Source: a virus
Virus record (IMG/VR): IMGVR_UViG_3300028829_000334
Span: 1 to 25,079 of that record
Direction: 5' to 3' (one strand)
DNA length: 25,079 nucleotides
This document shows positions 1 through 6,860 of the stretch, one piece after another (the stretch's first letter is position 1; each line of letters begins with the position of its first letter). A program made the position numbers and the translations under genes. The notes under the pieces were generated by a model that saw only the letters and a program-made list of their open reading frames with translations, was not told the origin of the DNA and did not search any database.

Positions 1-399
1 GCACTCAACACAGGCAAGATCACTACACCATCTGGACGTGAGTTCGCGTTCCCAGATGTAACCAGACGTAAGCATGGGGGTGTGACATTTTTCACACAGA
101 TTAAAAATTATCCTGTGCAATCGTTCGCAACCGCTGACATCGTACCTATATCTCTGATATATGTAGACAAGATGCTTACAGCTAACAAGATGCAATCATG
201 TGTCGTAAACTCTGTACACGATTCCTTAGTGATAGATGTACACCCAGACGAAGAGGACAAAGTACTACGCATTATCAACTCTGCCAACGACAGGTTAGCA
301 GAACTGGTAAATGTTAAGTGGGGTATAGACTTTAACGTACCCTTATTATTAGAAGCAAAGATAGGGCCAAATTGGCTTGACACAAAAGACGTACTGTGA
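1..399 (+). CDS. Family A DNA polymerase, C-terminal part (5' end outside the window)
   Basis: The frame is open from base 1 to a TGA at 397-399, giving the last 132 residues of a polymerase whose start lies to the left. Two family A palm-domain signatures are visible: NYPVQSFATADI (about residues 38-49), which corresponds to the N-x-P-x-Q-x3-AD segment of E. coli Pol I, and VNSVHDSLVIDV (about 69-80), motif C with the catalytic VHD aspartate. The protein is the likely replicative polymerase of the phage and acts at the fork with the SSB, exonuclease and endonuclease genes that follow. An internal GTG at base 82 could be mistaken for a start, but the homologous reading continues upstream of it. 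Whether the full protein has an exonuclease or a DnaJ-like insert cannot be seen here. Confidence 0.9.
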   Translation, partial: ALNTGKITTPSGREFAFPDVTRRKHGGVTFFTQIKNYPVQSFATADIVPISLIYVDKMLTANKMQSCVVNSVHDSLVIDVHPDEEDKVLRIINSANDRLAELVNVKWGIDFNVPLLLEAKIGPNWLDTKDVL

Positions 400-443
400 T
401 ATAACCACCGTCTGTCTTAAATGAAATATAGGAGAATATAAAC

Positions 444-1340
444 ATGACACAAGTAACAACAGCAACAGATAACTATGCAGCAATGGCCCAGCAGATGGGC
501 ATGTCAACCGCTATGCCTTCCTCTGAGAAGAAGAAGTCTAGCAACCTTCCACGTTTGCGTATCCACCACAACCCATTGATGGGTGAGATGGAAGTCAAAG
601 GTAAGATGGTAAAGGTTGAGGTAGTTGATGGTGGTACATACAAACTAGAAGTACCAGAAGACCAGACCTACTATGCTGGTAGTGCAATCATTCGTCCATT
701 CTTACAGCGCTTTATGTACAAGCGTTTTATCATGGGCACTGATAACTCACCTAATCGTTATGTCAAAACTGTTATGGCTAATGACCTTAACAGTGACATG
801 AAGGACAACGATGGCGGCTTCAACTGTGGTAAACCTTCTGGTTGGATTGAAGACTTCGCTGCGTTGCCTGACACGATGAAGGATCTTATTCGCTCTATCA
901 AACGAGCGCGTGTTCTGCTTGGCACAGTAGAGCTTGTAGATCCTGTAGATGAAGATGGTAACAGCGTAACACTTGCGCCTAGCCCATTCATCTGGGAGAT
1001 TGAGAATCGTGACGCCTTCAAAACAGTTGGCGGCATCTTTACTCAACTCACAAAAATGCGGCGTCTACCACCTCAGCACACCTTCGCCGCTACCACAGAG
1101 AAGCGTGAGTTACCTAATGGTAATTGTTTCTATCTGCCTAACGTGCAGTTAGATGCTGCAAACACTATCGACATTGCAGATAGTGACTCACAGGAAACGT
1201 TGGCTAACTTTCTAGCTTGGATTTCAAACTATAACGAGTACATTTTAGGTGCTTGGGATGAGAACAAGCATAAGAATGATGACGTTGACGAAGAGCTTGT
1301 TGACTCTTTCGTTGACATCGACGCTGACGAGTTCGTGTAA
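444..1340 (+). CDS. Putative single-stranded DNA-binding protein
   Basis: The protein has 298 residues and starts at an ATG preceded by TAGGAGAA. No catalytic motif is visible. The C-terminus is strongly acidic (DDVDEELVDSFVDIDADEFV, residues 279-298) and ends in an aromatic/hydrophobic tip, as in T7 gp2.5 and bacterial SSB tails that dock the polymerase and other partners. Near the N-terminus there is a basic stretch (KKKSS, about 29-33) followed by beta-rich sequence around residues 35-75. Its position directly between the DNA polymerase and an exonuclease fits a replication-fork SSB. The call rests on the tail and the neighbourhood, not on a recognised OB-fold signature. It could instead be another abundant replication accessory protein. 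Its stop overlaps the next start (TAATG), so the two are probably translationally coupled. Confidence 0.5.
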   Translation: MTQVTTATDNYAAMAQQMGMSTAMPSSEKKKSSNLPRLRIHHNPLMGEMEVKGKMVKVEVVDGGTYKLEVPEDQTYYAGSAIIRPFLQRFMYKRFIMGTDNSPNRYVKTVMANDLNSDMKDNDGGFNCGKPSGWIEDFAALPDTMKDLIRSIKRARVLLGTVELVDPVDEDGNSVTLAPSPFIWEIENRDAFKTVGGIFTQLTKMRRLPPQHTFAATTEKRELPNGNCFYLPNVQLDAANTIDIADSDSQETLANFLAWISNYNEYILGAWDENKHKNDDVDEELVDSFVDIDADEFV

Positions 1341-2179
1341 TGAACCATCCTGCTGAACTGTCTATTCATTCTTACTTGGTCAATGCGACTAAGGGTGAGT
1401 CCTCTATGTCAGAGGAAACCATCCAACAAGTAGGCGCAGAGGTTATGGAAGCAATGCGTAAACAGTTTGGTGGGGGCAATAAGCGTGACGGGTTTCGCTT
1501 ACGTATGTCTAACATAGGTAGGCCAACCTGTCAGCTTTGGTTTGAGAAGAACAAGCCAGAGACTGCGTTGCCCAAGCCAACCACATTTGTAATGAACATG
1601 TTACTAGGAGATATAGTTGAGGCTGCTTTCAAGGGCATATTAAAAGAAGCAGGTGTATCATATCGTGATGCAGAACATGTGACGCTTGAGTTAGACAAGA
1701 CAAAAGTAAATGGTACGTATGATCTAATTATAGACGGTGCCGTAGACGATGTTAAGTCTGCCTCTGATTGGAGTTACAGAAACAAGTTCGAGTCCTTCGA
1801 TACATTAAAGGGTAGTGATCCATTTGGATATGTAGGTCAGTTAGCTGGCTACGCTAAAGCGTCAGGCACTAAGGCTGGTGGCTGGTGGGTAGTCAATAAG
1901 GCTAATGGAAATATTAAATATGTTCCTGCAGATACTATTGACATGAAAGAAGAAATCACTATATTGAATAAGACAGTTGATACTGTCGAGAGTAATGAGT
2001 TTAAACGTTGCTTCAGCCCTGTACCTGAAACATTCAGGGGGAAGGCAACGGGTAATACCATTCTCAATGATAGCTGTAAGTTCTGTGACTACAGGTTCAG
2101 TTGCTTTGAAGGTCTGACGGAAACTGAATCACGAGTATCACAGGCTAAGAACAAACCTACAGTTGCGTACATAGATTAA
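1340..2179 (+). CDS. Cas4/RecB-like PD-(D/E)XK exonuclease with predicted Fe-S cluster
   Basis: The protein has 279 residues and belongs by motif to the PD-(D/E)XK exonuclease group (RecB/AddB/Cas4-like). E94 lies in the helix GDIVEAAFKG, D128 in NGTYDLI, D137-V-K139 forms the catalytic D-x-K, and Q167-x3-Y171 (GQLAGY) is the motif III-like QxxxY. Four cysteines, C64 before the nuclease core and C246-x2-C249-x5-C255 after it, have the spacing of the 4Fe-4S cluster that closes the fold in Cas4 and AddB. The likely role is to degrade host DNA or process DNA ends during phage replication and recombination. The ATG at 1340 overlaps the stop of the SSB-like gene by one base. A second ATG at codon 23 has no better ribosome site, so the longer form is kept. 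Confidence 0.8.
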   Translation: MNHPAELSIHSYLVNATKGESSMSEETIQQVGAEVMEAMRKQFGGGNKRDGFRLRMSNIGRPTCQLWFEKNKPETALPKPTTFVMNMLLGDIVEAAFKGILKEAGVSYRDAEHVTLELDKTKVNGTYDLIIDGAVDDVKSASDWSYRNKFESFDTLKGSDPFGYVGQLAGYAKASGTKAGGWWVVNKANGNIKYVPADTIDMKEEITILNKTVDTVESNEFKRCFSPVPETFRGKATGNTILNDSCKFCDYRFSCFEGLTETESRVSQAKNKPTVAYID

Positions 2180-2190
2180 AGGAGAAACAT

Positions 2191-2418
2191 ATGTTAGGTG
2201 ATGATGAAGTAAAAGAAATGCAGGATCAGATTGCTGCTATGGAAAAGGATCTCGCGGAACGTAAGAAGGAGTTACACGAAGCTAGATATGCAGGGCTACG
2301 TTCAGCTATGGAAGCACGTAAGGCCGCAGACGATGCGGTACGACAGGAGCTACGATCACTAGGTGTATCTACTGTAAGTAGTTTGCCTAGTCCTTGGAAT
2401 GGATTGTGGCGCATCTAA
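2191..2418 (+). CDS. Small coiled-coil protein of unknown function
   Basis: The protein has 75 residues with a clear AAAGGAG ribosome site upstream. Residues 5-55 are dominated by Glu, Lys, Ala, Gln and Arg with heptad-like spacing and read as one long helix or coiled coil. The tail (about 58-75) is Ser/Pro rich and ends in WNGLWRI. I do not recognise a family. It lies between the exonuclease and endonuclease I, and its TAA is directly followed by the ATG of endonuclease I, so it is likely co-translated with the nuclease. A role as a small partner of one of the flanking nucleases is possible, but nothing in the sequence shows it. Confidence 0.7.
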   Translation: MLGDDEVKEMQDQIAAMEKDLAERKKELHEARYAGLRSAMEARKAADDAVRQELRSLGVSTVSSLPSPWNGLWRI

Positions 2419-2871
2419 ATGCGGGGTAAGCAATACTCTGCTGCCCTGAAACATGGGTATAGGAGCGGTCTTGAGGTAAGAAACAAGGACTATCTTAACG
2501 AACTTGGACATCCATTCAAGTACGAAGCTATTAAGATAGAGTGGGAAGACCTCATGTACCGTACCTATACTCCTGACTTTATTTTAAAGAATGGTATTAT
2601 AATTGAAACTAAAGGCAGGTTTACAGCAGACGATAGGCGCAAACATTTAATGATACAGAAGCAACATCCCAAGTTGGATATACGTTTTGTATTTACAAGT
2701 AGCAGAGCTAAACTAAGTAAGGGTGCTAAGACTACGTATGGACAATGGTGTGAGAAGAATAAATTCTTGTACCATGATCGCATTATTCCAGAGGAATGGC
2801 TGCACGAAAAGGGTAAAGACAAACATCCACCCTTGATACATTTTCCTCTAAAGAAAATAAAAAGGAGATAA
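2419..2871 (+). CDS. Endonuclease I (T7 gp3-type Holliday junction resolvase)
   Basis: The 150 residues match T7 endonuclease I (149 residues) along their whole length. The catalytic set is in place: E19 in RSGLE, D53 in YTPDF, E63 and K65 in IETKG, equivalent to T7 E20, D55, E65 and K67. Further shared blocks are DDRRKHLMIQKQHPKLDIRF (71-90), SSRAKLSKG and the C-terminal IIPEEW. The enzyme cuts four-way junctions and branched DNA, debranches replication products before packaging and helps break host DNA. The family works as an intertwined dimer. The start follows the previous stop with no spacer, so it is probably read by coupled translation. The ribosome site of the next gene lies in its last two Arg codons. 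Confidence 0.95.
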   Translation: MRGKQYSAALKHGYRSGLEVRNKDYLNELGHPFKYEAIKIEWEDLMYRTYTPDFILKNGIIIETKGRFTADDRRKHLMIQKQHPKLDIRFVFTSSRAKLSKGAKTTYGQWCEKNKFLYHDRIIPEEWLHEKGKDKHPPLIHFPLKKIKRR

Positions 2872-2872
2872 C

Positions 2873-3235
2873 ATGAGCGGCGAAAAAATATTTATGGACT
2901 TTGACCAGAACGATTACATCATACGAATAAGCCCCTTCTTAGATAAAAAAGGTGATTGGACAGGAGAAATAATGGTAGGCACTTGCACTACAGATGACAA
3001 TGTGTTATCAGCCTTTGACCATGCACAACTAATGAAGCTGTCTCACATGATGTGTGCGTCACTTCCTGTAATGGAAGAAGACTCAGCGGTACGTAGGTTA
3101 CTAGAGAATGAGGTAGAGCGAACCATTGATGATGCACTAGAGGAAGAAAAAGAAAAGCCAGCCATTGAGGTTGCAGGGGTATCAGATAATGTAATATCTG
3201 TATTATTTAATAGCAAAGGAGACACAGATGGTTGA
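2873..3235 (+). CDS. Conserved-looking acidic protein of unknown function
   Basis: The protein has 120 residues and starts one base after the endonuclease I stop, with AAGGAGA inside the upstream coding end. The N-terminal half (about 5-65) reads as a compact alpha/beta domain (FDQNDYIIRISPF, WTGEIMVGT, a helix with LMKLSHMM). The region 66-100 is a charged helix with EEEKEKP, and the tail is flexible. There are no catalytic motifs or membrane segments. It overlaps the DUF3310 gene by eight bases, so the three genes from endonuclease I onward form one translational unit. I do not recognise the family. A role in phage nucleotide or DNA metabolism is suggested only by position. Confidence 0.75.
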   Translation: MSGEKIFMDFDQNDYIIRISPFLDKKGDWTGEIMVGTCTTDDNVLSAFDHAQLMKLSHMMCASLPVMEEDSAVRRLLENEVERTIDDALEEEKEKPAIEVAGVSDNVISVLFNSKGDTDG

Positions 3236-3458
3236 CGTAGTAAACAAGCCACCACATTACAATACATCTAACATAGAATGCATTGATGCTATGGCAGCTA
3301 TGGTAGAAGACGCTGATGTAACAGCACACGAGGCATACTGTTGGCAGAATAGCTTCAAGTATCTGTGGCGTTGGAACTACAAGAATGGAATAGAGGATCT
3401 ACAAAAAGCTAAGTGGTACATAGAGCGTTTGATTGAGGAAGTGGACAGTAGGAAATGA
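3228..3458 (+). CDS. DUF3310 protein (T7 gp1.7-like nucleotide kinase domain)
   Basis: The protein has 76 residues and is nearly a bare DUF3310 domain: KPPHY (7-11), IECID (16-20), NSFKYLWRW (41-49) and DLQKAKWYI (57-65) are the family's conserved blocks. The founding phage member, T7 gp1.7, has dGMP/dTMP kinase activity, but it is much longer and the domain alone is not proven to be a kinase. Its place beside a ribonucleotide reductase agrees with a role in dNTP supply. The start overlaps the preceding gene by eight bases, with AAAGGAGA as the ribosome site inside that gene. Its TGA overlaps the next small gene's ATG (ATGA). Confidence 0.88.
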   Translation: MVDVVNKPPHYNTSNIECIDAMAAMVEDADVTAHEAYCWQNSFKYLWRWNYKNGIEDLQKAKWYIERLIEEVDSRK

Positions 3459-3613
3459 TAATCAAAACGTTTCTTACACTTGAGCTTGATGAAGACGATT
3501 ACCCTGTACCATCTGACGGGAATATTGAAGAAGAAATTAGGGCATTGTTTCTTGAATACATATATGATATTGATGGCCTAAACGTAAAACATTTGAAACT
3601 ATTTATGGAGTAA
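3455..3613 (+). CDS. Very small acidic protein (52 residues), unknown function
   Basis: An open frame of 52 residues (MIIKTFLTLELDEDDY... to ...HLKLFME) begins at an ATG that overlaps the DUF3310 stop by four bases (ATGA) and ends eight bases before the ribonucleotide reductase ATG. It fills the only gap between those two genes. The composition is acidic with a beta-like N-terminus and a C-terminal helix. The evidence that it is real is the ATGA coupling, the tight packing and the protein-like composition. No family is recognised. Confidence 0.6.
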   Translation: MIIKTFLTLELDEDDYPVPSDGNIEEEIRALFLEYIYDIDGLNVKHLKLFME

Positions 3614-3620
3614 TGATAAT

Positions 3621-5528
3621 ATGAATAACTATTTACCAACCGACTACCAGTCGTTCATCCACAAATCCCGCTATGCTAGGTGGATACAGAATGCAGGAAG
3701 GCGTGAGACATGGGATGAAACTGTAGGCAGATACATCGACAACGTAGTAAGACGTGTACTACCTGACAGCTTACATAGCCTTGCGTTAGAATGTGAGCAA
3801 GCTATCTTAGGCTTAGAGGTTGCACCTTCCATGCGAGCCATGATGACTGCAGGTCCAGCCCTCGACAGAGACAACACTGCTGGTTACAACTGTAGCTACC
3901 TACCCGTAGATGACCCTAAATCCTTCGATGAGGCTATGTACATCTTGCTCTGTGGTACTGGTGTTGGGTTCAGTGTCGAGCGTCAGTATGTTACTAAACT
4001 CCCTGAGATCCCTGAGCTGTTCTACAGTGATACAACTGTCGTTGTCAAAGACAGTAAGGAAGGTTGGGCTAAAGCGTTCCGTCAAGTTCTTGCTCTCCTC
4101 TGGGCTGGTGAGATCCCTAAGTGGGATGTCTCTCGTGTTCGTCCTGCTGGTGCTAGACTAAAAATATTTGGTGGCAGAGCCAGTGGTCCAGCGCCGTTAG
4201 TTGAACTGTTTAACTTCGCTATCACAACGTTCAAGAATGCACAGGGCCGTAAGCTTACAAGCATTGAGTGCCATGATCTTATGTGCTTCATTGGTCAGAT
4301 CGTTGTGGTTGGTGGTGTACGCCGTAGTGCTATGATTAGTTTGTCTAACCTTTCTGATGATCGTATGCGTCACGCTAAGTCAGGCCAGTGGTGGGAGACT
4401 GCAGCTTGGCGAGCGTTAGCTAATAACTCAGTTAGTTATACAGAGAAGCCTGACATGGAAACATTCATGCGTGAATGGCAAGCATTAGTAGAAAGTAAAT
4501 CAGGAGAGCGCGGTGTATTCAATAGGCAAGCAAGTAAAAATCAAGCTAAGAAATATAAAAGGCGTGATCCTAACTATGAGTTTGGAACTAACCCTTGCAG
4601 CGAGATTATACTCAGGCCGTATCAGTTCTGTAACCTTACAGAGGTTGTCATTCGTGCCACAGATACTCTTGCAGATCTGGAAAGAAAGGTTCGCATCGCA
4701 ACGATCCTTGGAACAATCCAATCATCGCTCACAAACTTTCCATACTTGCGTAAGGTGTGGAGCAAGAACACAGAAGAGGAGCGTTTGCTGGGTGTGTCGC
4801 TTACAGGAATAATGGACAACCCTCTTACTACGTCAGAGAACAAAGGATTGGAGAAGACCCTTGCACATCTTCGTGGAGTTGCTGTCAATACTAACGCTGA
4901 ACTTGCTGACACTCTTGGTATACCTCATAGCACTGCAATTACGTGCGTCAAACCATCAGGCACAGTCTCGCAACTGGTGGATTCAGCCTCTGGGATACAT
5001 GCTCGCCATAGTGCCTATTATATCCGTACTGTTCGTGGTGATAACAAAGATCCATTGACACAGTTTATGATGGATCAGGGCATTCCTAATGAGCCATGTG
5101 TTATGAAGGGAGACACGACTACTGTGTTTAGTTTCCCCGTCAAGTCACCTCGTAAGTCAATCACTCGCAATGATATGACAGCGATTGAGCAACTAGAGAC
5201 TTGGCTACTGTACCAACGTCATTGGTGTGAGCATAAACCAAGCGTTACTATATCAGTACGTGATGACGAGTGGATGGAAGTGGGTGCATTTGTTTACAAA
5301 CACTTTGATGAAATGTCAGGTGTGTCTTTCTTGCCACACTCAGATCATACATACCAACAAGCACCCTATCAAGATGTAGACAAGGATGTATATAATGTGT
5401 TACTAAAGTCTATGCCTAAGAAGATTGATTGGGCTGGGCTGTCTGAGTACGAGAAAGACGATAACACTGCCGCAATGCAAACTATGGCTTGCTCTGGTGA
5501 TGTGTGTGAAATAGTAGACCTAACATAG
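3621..5528 (+). CDS. nrdJ: Adenosylcobalamin-dependent (class II) ribonucleotide reductase
   Basis: The protein has 635 residues and belongs to the monomeric class II reductase group typified by Lactobacillus leichmannii RTPR (739 residues). Its residues match that mechanism: C91 (NCSYLP) and C337 (FCNLTE) are the redox pair, N324-P-C326-S-E328 carries the thiyl-radical cysteine and its glutamate, and C624-x4-C629 near the C-terminus is the shuttle pair that receives electrons from thioredoxin or glutaredoxin. KPSGT (444-448) is a further conserved block. It reduces ribonucleoside triphosphates to deoxy forms using B12, needs no oxygen or iron and needs no small subunit, and none is nearby. 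GGAG nine bases upstream supports the start. It is about 100 residues shorter than RTPR, as is common in phage. Confidence 0.95.
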   Translation: MNNYLPTDYQSFIHKSRYARWIQNAGRRETWDETVGRYIDNVVRRVLPDSLHSLALECEQAILGLEVAPSMRAMMTAGPALDRDNTAGYNCSYLPVDDPKSFDEAMYILLCGTGVGFSVERQYVTKLPEIPELFYSDTTVVVKDSKEGWAKAFRQVLALLWAGEIPKWDVSRVRPAGARLKIFGGRASGPAPLVELFNFAITTFKNAQGRKLTSIECHDLMCFIGQIVVVGGVRRSAMISLSNLSDDRMRHAKSGQWWETAAWRALANNSVSYTEKPDMETFMREWQALVESKSGERGVFNRQASKNQAKKYKRRDPNYEFGTNPCSEIILRPYQFCNLTEVVIRATDTLADLERKVRIATILGTIQSSLTNFPYLRKVWSKNTEEERLLGVSLTGIMDNPLTTSENKGLEKTLAHLRGVAVNTNAELADTLGIPHSTAITCVKPSGTVSQLVDSASGIHARHSAYYIRTVRGDNKDPLTQFMMDQGIPNEPCVMKGDTTTVFSFPVKSPRKSITRNDMTAIEQLETWLLYQRHWCEHKPSVTISVRDDEWMEVGAFVYKHFDEMSGVSFLPHSDHTYQQAPYQDVDKDVYNVLLKSMPKKIDWAGLSEYEKDDNTAAMQTMACSGDVCEIVDLT

Positions 5529-5541
5529 GAGAAGATATAAG

Positions 5542-5724
5542 ATGACTACACTAACTATAAACGAAGTAGAAGTTGAAACAGATTCTTTTAATGAAGAACA
5601 GAATAAAGTCTTTGAAGAAGTTAAGGTGTTAGATGTTGAAATACGTAGGTATATGTACCTAGCAAACGTATTGAAAGAAAAACAAGACACCTTAGCAAAT
5701 CTTCTCTTACCTAAAGAAGAATAG
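5542..5724 (+). CDS. DUF6447-like small phage protein
   Basis: The protein has 60 residues with an AGGAGA ribosome site 11 bases before the ATG. The layout is a short N-terminal beta segment (TLTINEVEVET, residues 3-13), an EEQNKVFEEV helix, then a helix with VLDVEIRRYMYLANVLKEKQ. This matches the short phage proteins grouped as DUF6447, which start with a TI-[DN]-G/E-x-E strand and end in a coiled-coil helix. Function is unknown in the family. It follows the reductase with 13 bases between, so it is part of the same left-arm transcription unit. Confidence 0.65.
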   Translation: MTTLTINEVEVETDSFNEEQNKVFEEVKVLDVEIRRYMYLANVLKEKQDTLANLLLPKEE

Positions 5725-5735
5725 GAGTATTTAAA

Positions 5736-6236
5736 ATGATTATTGAAGTATCAGTTACAGAAGAAATGATTATTGAAGCAACAAAGAAAGCCAGAGAGAT
5801 GGGCCAACTAAAAGGTTCAATGATGAACGGTGGGCGCAATCTTTCTGGCTTTCTTGGAGAACTGGCAGTGCATTCTCTGTTGGGTGGGGAGATCCATAAT
5901 ACATATGATTATGACATCCTTCTAAATGGTAAGAAGATAGACGTAAAAGCTAAGAGTACCAACTACAAACCTAAACCTGAGTATGCAGCTACGATCTTTA
6001 AGTACTCTGAGAAACAAGGCTGCGATTACTTTGTGTTTACAAACGTAAAGAAAGACTTGTCTAAGGTCTGGGTATGTGGTACATATGAACGTGACGGGTT
6101 CGTAAAGGATGGTACACTAAAGCGTAAGGGTGAAAAGTTTTACGCAGGTACTAGAGAAATCGAATACCTTAGAGATAACTACGAAATGAAGATAGGTGAT
6201 CTTAAGCCTATAGATGTATTAAAAGAAGCAGCATAA
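5736..6236 (+). CDS. Small PD-(D/E)XK-fold nuclease-like protein
   Basis: The protein has 166 residues and starts after TAGGAG. The pattern FLGELAV (E42), DYDILLNG (D58/D60) and KIDVKAK (D69-V-K71) is the order and spacing of a PD-(D/E)XK active site: a helix glutamate, an aspartate on the first strand of a hairpin and D-x-K on the next. The following strand YFVFTNV (98-104) and KVWVCGTY (110-117) complete the typical core. It is unrelated in length and motif layout to the exonuclease upstream, so this phage arm encodes three proteins of nuclease type. It may be a structure-specific or restriction-like endonuclease. The target is unknown. The presence of all three acidic/basic residues suggests an active enzyme. 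Confidence 0.7.
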   Translation: MIIEVSVTEEMIIEATKKAREMGQLKGSMMNGGRNLSGFLGELAVHSLLGGEIHNTYDYDILLNGKKIDVKAKSTNYKPKPEYAATIFKYSEKQGCDYFVFTNVKKDLSKVWVCGTYERDGFVKDGTLKRKGEKFYAGTREIEYLRDNYEMKIGDLKPIDVLKEAA

Positions 6237-6246
6237 GGAGAGTATA

Positions 6247-6504
6247 ATGGGCAACAATAAAAACATGAGAAAGCAACGTGGACTAGGGAAGCACGATGCA
6301 CCATTGCGTGTCCAGTACAATCAGGGGTCACAAGACTTCAGAGCAGGGCGTGTCACTAACCCATTTCATAAAGACACAATGCAGTACAGGGAATGGGAAA
6401 GAGGGTTTAGCAAATCCTATTTTGAAACATTGAAACGGCAGAAGGAATATGAATCTAAAAGAAGAAGCGAACAAATTTCTACAGGAGAAGTACAGCATGT
6501 CTGA
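6247..6504 (+). CDS. Ribosome modulation factor-like (RMF/CrpP-like) small protein
   Basis: The protein has 85 basic residues after AAGGAG. The centre (24-62) reads Y-N-Q-G-x-x-D-F-R-A-G-R-x-x-N-P-F, then REWERGFSKSYFE. This resembles the RMF/CrpP pattern of a helix ending in G-x2-[DA]-x2-x-G-x4-[NP]-[PY], a short loop, then a W-x2-G-[WF] helix. Bacterial RMF binds 30S ribosomes and drives 100S hibernation, and CrpP-type relatives have been reported with other activities. The similarity is short and by eye, so the function is tentative. The last eight bases overlap the MazG start and the MazG ribosome site lies inside its codons, which ties the two together. Confidence 0.5.
   Translation: MGNNKNMRKQRGLGKHDAPLRVQYNQGSQDFRAGRVTNPFHKDTMQYREWERGFSKSYFETLKRQKEYESKRRSEQISTGEVQHV
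6483..6488 (+). promoter_or_regulatory. Ribosome-binding site fixing the mazG start
   Basis: AGGAGA lies eight bases before the ATG at 6497. This favours that start over the in-frame ATG at 6449, which has no purine-rich site at the right distance and would add 16 residues overlapping the upstream gene by 56 bases. Confidence 0.75.
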
Positions 6505-6826
6505 CTTTAATTCGTATCAGCGTAACGCAAGTTCAACTGCCATCTATCCAGAGGAACATCGTATCCTCTACCCTGCGTTAGGGTTAGCTGGTGAGGCAGG
6601 TGAAGTAGCCAACAAGGTAAAGAAGCTTATACGTGACGGGCCAGATAAGCGGCCTGACACATGGCGAGAGGACATAGCCAGTGAGATTGGTGATGTACTC
6701 TGGTACTGCGCCGCACTAGCTACTGATCTGAACTTGTCATTAGGTATGATAGCAGGACAGAATGAAAAGAAACTAGGGCAACGAAAACAATCAGGAACTC
6801 TAGGCGGCGGTGGTGACACACGATAA
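6497..6826 (+). CDS. mazG: MazG-like nucleoside triphosphate pyrophosphohydrolase
   Basis: With the start at 6497 the protein has 109 residues, a single MazG domain. The magnesium-binding pattern E-x2-E followed by E-x2-D is complete: E33-x2-E36 in LAGEAGEVANK and E63-x2-D66 in SEIGDVLWY. MazG enzymes hydrolyse NTPs or dNTPs to monophosphates and PPi. In marine phages the gene is a recurrent auxiliary gene proposed to alter host (p)ppGpp or dNTP pools. Activity on ppGpp has not held up for every phage MazG tested. The C-terminal tail from about residue 96 is low-complexity (GGGG) and probably disordered. It is the last gene of the left arm, followed at once by a terminator, and overlaps the RMF-like gene by eight bases. 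Confidence 0.88.
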   Translation: MSDFNSYQRNASSTAIYPEEHRILYPALGLAGEAGEVANKVKKLIRDGPDKRPDTWREDIASEIGDVLWYCAALATDLNLSLGMIAGQNEKKLGQRKQSGTLGGGGDTR

Positions 6827-6830
6827 ACTA

Positions 6831-6860
6831 AAGGGGGCTTAATTGCCCCCTCTTTTATTT
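6831..6860. terminator. Bidirectional rho-independent terminator between convergent arms
   Basis: GGGGGC at 6833-6838 pairs perfectly with GCCCCC at 6845-6850 around a six-base loop. On the + strand it is followed by TCTTTTATTT, and on the - strand by TTTAGTTTAT, so it can work both ways. It sits in the 28 bases between the stop of mazG and the stop of the - strand ejection protein, whose TAA is inside the T tract. Confidence 0.9.

Noticed and set aside
400-443. Possible promoter in the gap after the polymerase gene
   Set aside because: The 44 bases contain a ribosome site but no convincing -35/-10 pair or phage-type promoter repeat that recurs elsewhere in the window.
747-1046. - strand open frames opposite the SSB-like gene
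   Set aside because: Two overlapping antisense frames exist in different phases. Neither has a ribosome site, and both disagree with the transcription direction of the arm.
4513-4812. + strand open frame of 99 residues inside the ribonucleotide reductase gene
   Set aside because: It is out of frame with the reductase, whose catalytic residues are continuous through the region. No frameshift is indicated.
6449-6496. Longer mazG start at the ATG at 6449
   Set aside because: AGGAGA is placed correctly for the ATG at 6497, and the 16 extra residues would overlap the RMF-like gene without a ribosome site.
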